64,000 nt of DNA from JBBQFC01 sp038321615 (GTDB taxonomy: Bacteria > Bacteroidota > Bacteroidia > Flavobacteriales_D > Cryomorphaceae), in NCBI GenBank assembly GCA_038321615.1, contig JBBQFC010000009.1:8844-72843 (forward strand). The letters are read 5' to 3'. Both the position numbers and the translations under genes were made by a program. A model generated the notes under the pieces. That model ran no database searches, was not told the origin of the DNA, and was given only the letters and a program-made list of their open reading frames with translations. Of this stretch, positions 59,527 through 64,000 are shown in pieces. Numbering within the stretch: position 1 is the stretch's first letter; each line of letters starts with the position of its first letter.

Positions 59527-60600
59527 ATGGCATTGAAATCGCCTAAGGCACCCAAAGCACCTGTAAAAGCAGCGGCGAAAACTGCACCCAAGGCAGCAGC
59601 CGCTCCGAAGGCTACGAAATTTAGCAAGGAAACTTACCTTGCTTGGTATGAGAGCATGCTAATGATGCGTCGATTTGAGGAAAAATGCGGCCAACTTTAT
59701 ATCCAGCAAAAATTTGGTGGGTTCTGCCACCTGTATATTGGCCAAGAAGCACTTCTCGCGGGGATGGTTTCGGCAATGGATAAAGGCGACAAGGTAATCA
59801 CCGCATACCGCGACCACGCGCACCCCATTGCGCTCGGCACCGATCCCAAATACGTAATGGCTGAGCTCTACGGCAAGATTACAGGCCTCTCGAAAGGAAA
59901 AGGCGGCTCCATGCACATGTTCGACAAAGAGCGCAACCTATTTGGCGGCCACGGCATCGTAGGCGCTCAGATTGCACTCGGCGCAGGTATCGCTTTTGCC
60001 GATATGTATCGTGGAGAAAAGTTTGTAACCTACACCTTTATGGGCGATGGAGCCGTACGCCAAGGTATCCTACACGAGACGTTTAACATGGCGATGATCT
60101 GGAAGATTCCAGTTGTATTTGTAATTGAAAATAACAACTACGCTATGGGTACATCGGTAGAGCGCACATCAAACGTTACCGATCTCACCAAGCTGGGCTT
60201 GGGCTACGATATGCCTGCCCTTTCGGTAGATGGTATGAACTGTGAAACGGTGCACGAAGGCTTTGCAAAAGCTGCCGAGCATGCCCGCTCTGGTAAAGGT
60301 CCTTTTCTCCTGGAAATGAAAACCTACCGATACAAAGGGCACTCTATGTCGGACCCTGGTAAATACCGCACCAAGGAAGAACTAGCAACTTACAAAGGGC
60401 GCGACCCGCTTACAGTGATTGAGCAAACCATATTGAAATCGAAGTGGATGACCGAAAAGGAATTCGAAGCAATGGATGAACGCATCAAGGCGGAAGTCGC
60501 TGCGTGTGTTACTTTTGCAGAAGAATCGCCCGATCCGGCTCCCGAAGAGCTCTACCAAGACGTTTATTACCAAAGCGATTACCCTTACGTAAAAGATTAA
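59527..60600 (+). CDS. pdhA: Pyruvate dehydrogenase E1 component, alpha subunit
   Basis: Thiamine-diphosphate E1 alpha subunit of the pyruvate dehydrogenase complex. 357 residues. A low-complexity Ala/Lys/Pro N-terminal tail (residues 1-32, ALKSPKAPKAPVKAAAKTA...) precedes the core: YESMLMMRRFEEKCGQLYIQQKFGGFCHLYIGQEA, DHAHPIALGTDPKYVMAELYG, the GDGAVRQGILHETFNMAMIWKIPVVFVIENNNYAMGTSVER thiamine-binding motif GDG-x(n)-NN, and YRYKGHSMSDPGKYRTKEEL with the phosphorylation-loop counterpart. The beta subunit is not next to it; E2 follows after six bases. The tail is not part of the usual E1 alpha and may bind E2. Confidence 0.95.
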   Translation: MALKSPKAPKAPVKAAAKTAPKAAAAPKATKFSKETYLAWYESMLMMRRFEEKCGQLYIQQKFGGFCHLYIGQEALLAGMVSAMDKGDKVITAYRDHAHPIALGTDPKYVMAELYGKITGLSKGKGGSMHMFDKERNLFGGHGIVGAQIALGAGIAFADMYRGEKFVTYTFMGDGAVRQGILHETFNMAMIWKIPVVFVIENNNYAMGTSVERTSNVTDLTKLGLGYDMPALSVDGMNCETVHEGFAKAAEHARSGKGPFLLEMKTYRYKGHSMSDPGKYRTKEELATYKGRDPLTVIEQTILKSKWMTEKEFEAMDERIKAEVAACVTFAEESPDPAPEELYQDVYYQSDYPYVKD

Positions 60601-60606
60601 ATCCTC

Positions 60607-61935
60607 ATGGCGGAAATTGTAAAAATGCCGAAGCTGAGCGACACCATGGAAGAAGGTGTAGTTGCGGAATGGCATAAAAAAGTTGGCGACTCAGTAAAAT
60701 CAGGCGAATTACTCGCAGAAATCGAAACCGACAAGGCAACCATGGAGTTTGAATCCTTTCAGGACGGTGTGCTGCTGTACATCGGTGTCGAAAAAGGAAA
60801 TGCAGCTCCGGTCGATTCTATTCTGGCTATTCTCGGTAAGAAAGGAGAGGATATCAAAGATCTTTTAAACGGTGGAGGTTCTGAAAAACCAACTCCCGCT
60901 GCAGCGAAGGAAGATGACGAATCGGACGCAGCTGAAGAGCCTGAAAAAGCCGAAACTTCGTCGGATGAGAAAAAACCCGAAGAAGCAAAGACGGTAGCTG
61001 CGAAAACGGAAACCGCCGAAAAGGTAAAGACCGAGTCAGCACCAAAAGAATCGACTGAAACCGAGGGAAATGCGAGCCATAATGGCCGCTTGAAAGCTTC
61101 GCCGTTAGCACGCAAAATGGCCGATGATAAGGGGATCGATCTTTACAATTTAACCGGTAGCGGCGATGGTGGGAGGATTGTTCGCAAGGACATCGAAAAT
61201 TACAAAACTCCAGCTGCGTCTAAGACTTCGTCTGCAGCAGCAGGCACAGAAGCCTATACCGAGACTCCGGTGTCGCAAATGCGGAAGACCATCGCGAAGC
61301 GATTAAGCGATAGCATGTTTACCGCTCCGCATTTCTATCTCACGATGGAAATTGATATGGACAACGCGGTATCGCAGCGAGCTGCAATCAACAAGGCGAT
61401 TGCCCCAGCCAAAATATCAATAAATGATTTGGTAATTAAAGCAGTGGCTGCGGCGTTGAAGAAACATCCGAATGTAAACTCGAGCTGGCTCGGCGATAAG
61501 ATACGGCACAATGAACATGTGCATATCGGTGTAGCCGTGGCGGTAGATGAAGGTTTGCTGGTCCCAGTGGTGCGCTTTGCGGACACCAAGTCGCTTGTTG
61601 CTATCAACAACGAGGTGAAAGACTTTGCCGAAAAGGCGCGCAGCAAGAAATTGCAACCTCAGGATTGGGCTGGAAATACGTTTACCATTTCGAACTTGGG
61701 AATGTTTGGTATCGAAGAGTTCACAGCTATCATCAACACGCCCGATGCCTGTATTATGGCGGTGGGAACCATTGTAGAAAAGCCCGTAGTGAAAGATGGA
61801 GCCATTGTAATAGGCCAAACCATGAAGGTAACCCTTAGCTGCGACCACCGCGTGGTAGATGGAGCTGTGGGGTCGGCTTTCCTACAAACATTTAAGAAAT
61901 ACTTGGAAAACCCCGTGATGATTATTGCGGAGTAA
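60607..61935 (+). CDS. pdhC: Dihydrolipoamide acetyltransferase (E2) of pyruvate dehydrogenase
   Basis: 442 residues: one N-terminal lipoyl domain with lipoyl-lysine K43 (ETDKATMEFES), an Ala/Glu/Lys-rich linker at about 90-155, a peripheral subunit-binding domain at about 158-195 (KASPLARKMADDKGIDLYNLTGSGDGGRIVRKDIENY), and a catalytic domain (VSQMRKTIAKRLSDSMFTAPHFYLTMEI) with the active-site H414-x3-D418-G motif in DHRVVDGAV. Transfers acetyl groups to CoA. The linker is unusually acidic and Ala/Lys-rich. Next gene after pdhA with a six-base gap. Confidence 0.96.
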   Translation: MAEIVKMPKLSDTMEEGVVAEWHKKVGDSVKSGELLAEIETDKATMEFESFQDGVLLYIGVEKGNAAPVDSILAILGKKGEDIKDLLNGGGSEKPTPAAAKEDDESDAAEEPEKAETSSDEKKPEEAKTVAAKTETAEKVKTESAPKESTETEGNASHNGRLKASPLARKMADDKGIDLYNLTGSGDGGRIVRKDIENYKTPAASKTSSAAAGTEAYTETPVSQMRKTIAKRLSDSMFTAPHFYLTMEIDMDNAVSQRAAINKAIAPAKISINDLVIKAVAAALKKHPNVNSSWLGDKIRHNEHVHIGVAVAVDEGLLVPVVRFADTKSLVAINNEVKDFAEKARSKKLQPQDWAGNTFTISNLGMFGIEEFTAIINTPDACIMAVGTIVEKPVVKDGAIVIGQTMKVTLSCDHRVVDGAVGSAFLQTFKKYLENPVMIIAE

Positions 61936-61953
61936 GCGAATGAGAATAAAAAT

Positions 61954-61981
61954 AAAGGCCGCCCAAACAGCGGCCTTTTTT
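61954..61981 (+). terminator. Terminator after pdhC
   Basis: AAAGGCCGC and GCGGCCTTT stem, loop of seven, followed by a seven-T stretch. Confidence 0.9.
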
Positions 61982-62011
61982 AATTTTAGCATCCCCTAAC
62001 TCTCGTCCCCA

Positions 62012-64000
62012 TTGCTCTACCGCAAGCTCGATGAAATAACCGGTTTATTTGGCACTCGGCTCACTTTTTTAAAGTCGGAGCTCCGAATTGAAACGCCCAA
62101 TGATCTGTTAGAGCATTACCCCTTTCGGTATGTCGATCGATCGGTGGTGGCGCAAGTAGCCGACGCCACAGAGCCGGGAGAATACTACCAGCTCGAAGGT
62201 CGAATTGAAAATTTTGTAGAAGAAGGGGAGGGCGCCGCCAAGCGTATTCGTAGCCGTTTCTCCGACGAGAGCGGAAGTATCGAATTGGTTTGGTTCAAGG
62301 GTATCCGTTGGCTGAAAACTTCGCTCAAACCGGGTGTCCGCTATTCGCTTTACGGTAAGTTGACCAGCTTTAAAGGCGCGTTAAACATGGTGCATCCAGA
62401 GCTCGATCCGGTCGAGAAGGTGGCCAATCCCTTGGGCGGCTTACAGCCCGTATATAGCACCACCGAGAAGCTTTCAAAGACAGGTCTCAACAGCAAAGGA
62501 ATCGAGCGGGTTATCACCAGCATCGTATCGCGACATGCATTTCAACTAGCCGAAACCTTGCCCGAAGACTTGAGGGCAGAGCTTAAGCTCATTGGGAAAA
62601 CGGAAGCCATGCGCGCCATTCATGTGCCTCGCGATGCGCGGGAATTGCAGCAAGCTCAACGGCGATTGAAGTTTGAAGAGCTTTTCTTCATACAAATGGA
62701 GCTTTGTATCCGCAAGGAAATGCGGGAAAAAAGTATTCAAGGATTTTCATTCGATCGAGTGGGAGAATACTTTCACGCATTTTACGAAAAGTGCCTACCC
62801 TTCGAATTGACCGGGGCTCAAAAGCGAGTGATTAAGGAAATACGCGCCGATATGGTAGGTGGTAAGCATATGAACCGACTGCTACAAGGCGACGTAGGGA
62901 GCGGGAAAACCATCGTGGCGGCACTTTCGGCTTTGATTGCTATCGACAATGGATTTCAGGCTACGCTCGTGGCGCCCACTGAAATATTGGCTCAGCAGCA
63001 TTACTTATCGCTGAAGGAGCTGCTCGCACCTATTGGGGTAGAAGTGGCGCTGCTCACCGGTAGCACGCGAAAAGCACAGCGGCGAGTTCAATTCGAAGCT
63101 TTAGCAGGCGGAACGATTCACCTTTTAATTGGAACCCATGCCGTACTAGAAGACCCCGTGGTGTTTAAAAATCTGGGTTTGGCTATAATCGATGAGCAAC
63201 ATCGCTTCGGGGTGGCTCAGCGTGCCAGGCTGTGGAAGAAGAATTTGAAGCCGCCCCATGTGCTGGTGATGACGGCCACACCGATACCGCGTACCCTTGC
63301 GATGACGCTCTACGGCGATCTCGACGTGAGCGTGATCGATGAACTTCCACCCGGCAGGAAACCTATAAAAACCGTTCACCTATTTGATAAAGATCGCTTA
63401 CGGATTTTTGGGTTTATCAAAGAGCAAATCGCGCTCGGACGACAAGTTTACGTAGTGTATCCACTTATCGAAGAGTCGAGTACGCTTGATCTGAAAGACT
63501 TAATGGACGGTTACGAAAGTATAGCCCGCGCCTTCCCTATACCCGATTATCAGATCAGCATTGTACATGGCCGCATGAAGCCCAAGGATAAGGACTTTGA
63601 GATGCGCCGCTTCGCGAAAGGCGAAACCCAGATTCTAGTGGCAACCACGGTAATAGAAGTTGGGGTGAACGTGCCCAATGCTTCGGTAATGGTGATAGAA
63701 AGTGCCCAGCGTTTCGGCCTGAGCCAGCTCCACCAGTTGCGCGGTAGGGTGGGGCGCGGAGCCGATCAATCTTTTTGCATACTTGCCACCGACGCCAAGC
63801 TCAGCTCCGAGGCACGCATGCGTATGCGCACTATGGTAGAGACCAACGATGGTTTTCGGATAGCGGAAGTCGATTTGGAGTTGCGCGGGCCGGGCGACTT
63901 GATGGGCACCCAGCAGAGTGGAACGCTCGATCTAAAAATCGCCAACCTCGCCACCGACAGCAAGGTGCTCTACTTCGCACGGCAAGCCGCACTTTCCATT
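62012..64000 (+). CDS. recG: ATP-dependent DNA helicase RecG, 3' end beyond window
   Basis: Branch-migrating helicase that remodels stalled forks and Holliday junctions. Open frame of 663 codons to the window edge, about 700 being usual. A wedge/OB domain is at about 30-150 (YVDRSVVAQVADATEPGEYYQLEGRI, RSRFSDESGSIELVWFKGIRWLK). Helicase motifs: Q-like LTGAQKRVIKEI, Walker A GDVGSGKT (LLQGDVGSGKTIVA), Walker B IIDEQHRFGVAQR, MTATPIPRTLAMTLYGDLDVSVIDELPPGRKPIKT, TTVIEVGVNVPNASVMVIE and RLHQLRGRVGRGADQS-type (LSQLHQLRGRVGRG). No ATG precedes the conserved region; the first usable codon after an in-frame stop is a TTG at 62012, so I take that, with moderate certainty. Confidence 0.93.
   Translation, partial: MLYRKLDEITGLFGTRLTFLKSELRIETPNDLLEHYPFRYVDRSVVAQVADATEPGEYYQLEGRIENFVEEGEGAAKRIRSRFSDESGSIELVWFKGIRWLKTSLKPGVRYSLYGKLTSFKGALNMVHPELDPVEKVANPLGGLQPVYSTTEKLSKTGLNSKGIERVITSIVSRHAFQLAETLPEDLRAELKLIGKTEAMRAIHVPRDARELQQAQRRLKFEELFFIQMELCIRKEMREKSIQGFSFDRVGEYFHAFYEKCLPFELTGAQKRVIKEIRADMVGGKHMNRLLQGDVGSGKTIVAALSALIAIDNGFQATLVAPTEILAQQHYLSLKELLAPIGVEVALLTGSTRKAQRRVQFEALAGGTIHLLIGTHAVLEDPVVFKNLGLAIIDEQHRFGVAQRARLWKKNLKPPHVLVMTATPIPRTLAMTLYGDLDVSVIDELPPGRKPIKTVHLFDKDRLRIFGFIKEQIALGRQVYVVYPLIEESSTLDLKDLMDGYESIARAFPIPDYQISIVHGRMKPKDKDFEMRRFAKGETQILVATTVIEVGVNVPNASVMVIESAQRFGLSQLHQLRGRVGRGADQSFCILATDAKLSSEARMRMRTMVETNDGFRIAEVDLELRGPGDLMGTQQSGTLDLKIANLATDSKVLYFARQAALSI

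Overview
The window is chromosomal DNA from a member of the Bacteroidota, most likely a Flavobacteriales-type organism. The evidence is a type IX secretion/gliding locus (porU, porV, a PorP/SprF protein, gldJ), the recurrent Bacteroidota promoter -7 motif TAnnTTTG just upstream of many genes, weak ribosome binding sites, KDO and heptose genes of a Gram-negative outer membrane, and an aerobic fatty-acid-oxidising metabolism. The genus cannot be named from sequence reading alone. Gene density is high and almost all genes are housekeeping or envelope genes.

Layout. 1-1494: start of waaA (cut by the window edge) and an outer-membrane protein, both on the minus strand. 1582-7906: six tightly overlapping plus-strand genes for nucleotide sugars, namely a WbpB/WbpE/WbpD set with a TviB-type dehydrogenase for UDP-2,3-diacetamido-glucuronate-like sugars, plus UDP-glucose dehydrogenase and UDP-xylose synthase. 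8069-13201: an oxidoreductase, fabD, and a queD-folE-BI-1 operon whose last gene is split by a 1370-bp IS4-family element with a perfect 9-bp target duplication. 13305-24352: hldD, queA, a MerR regulator, an M23 peptidase, alaS, a small membrane protein, an OmpA-like protein, threonine aldolase, an O-methyltransferase and an M16 peptidase. 24992-31914: a marR-fadN-fadA-fadE beta-oxidation operon with the same order as fadNAE of Bacillus. It is interrupted between fadN and fadA by a four-helix-bundle (23S rRNA intervening-sequence-protein family) gene that sits between two arrays of seven 35-bp repeats.

32122-41162: gmhA, comM, a MORN-like lipoprotein/secreted protein, secA, a DUF2795 protein, cobalamin adenosyltransferase, an ABC ATPase, a methyltransferase and tRNA-Val. 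41270-48154: the exbB-exbD-tonB-folC operon, nhaD, glutamate dehydrogenase family, anmK. 48208-58879: acyl-CoA dehydrogenase, murF, gldJ, porP/sprF and, divergently, porU-porV. 58886-64000: ispF, pdhA-pdhC and the 5' part of recG, which runs off the right edge.

The most unusual structure is 27988-29029. Fourteen near-identical 35-bp units lie on the two sides of the four-helix-bundle gene, and an 11-unit ACTAAAA heptamer array in opposite orientation ends in a segment that can pair perfectly over 24 bases with every 35-bp unit. In the operon transcript this would give a family of alternative long stems around the small gene. It resembles, by analogy, the stem-flanked intervening sequences of 23S rRNA that encode the same protein family, but it lies in a protein-coding operon. 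The second clear event is the precise, apparently recent IS4-family insertion into the BI-1 gene.
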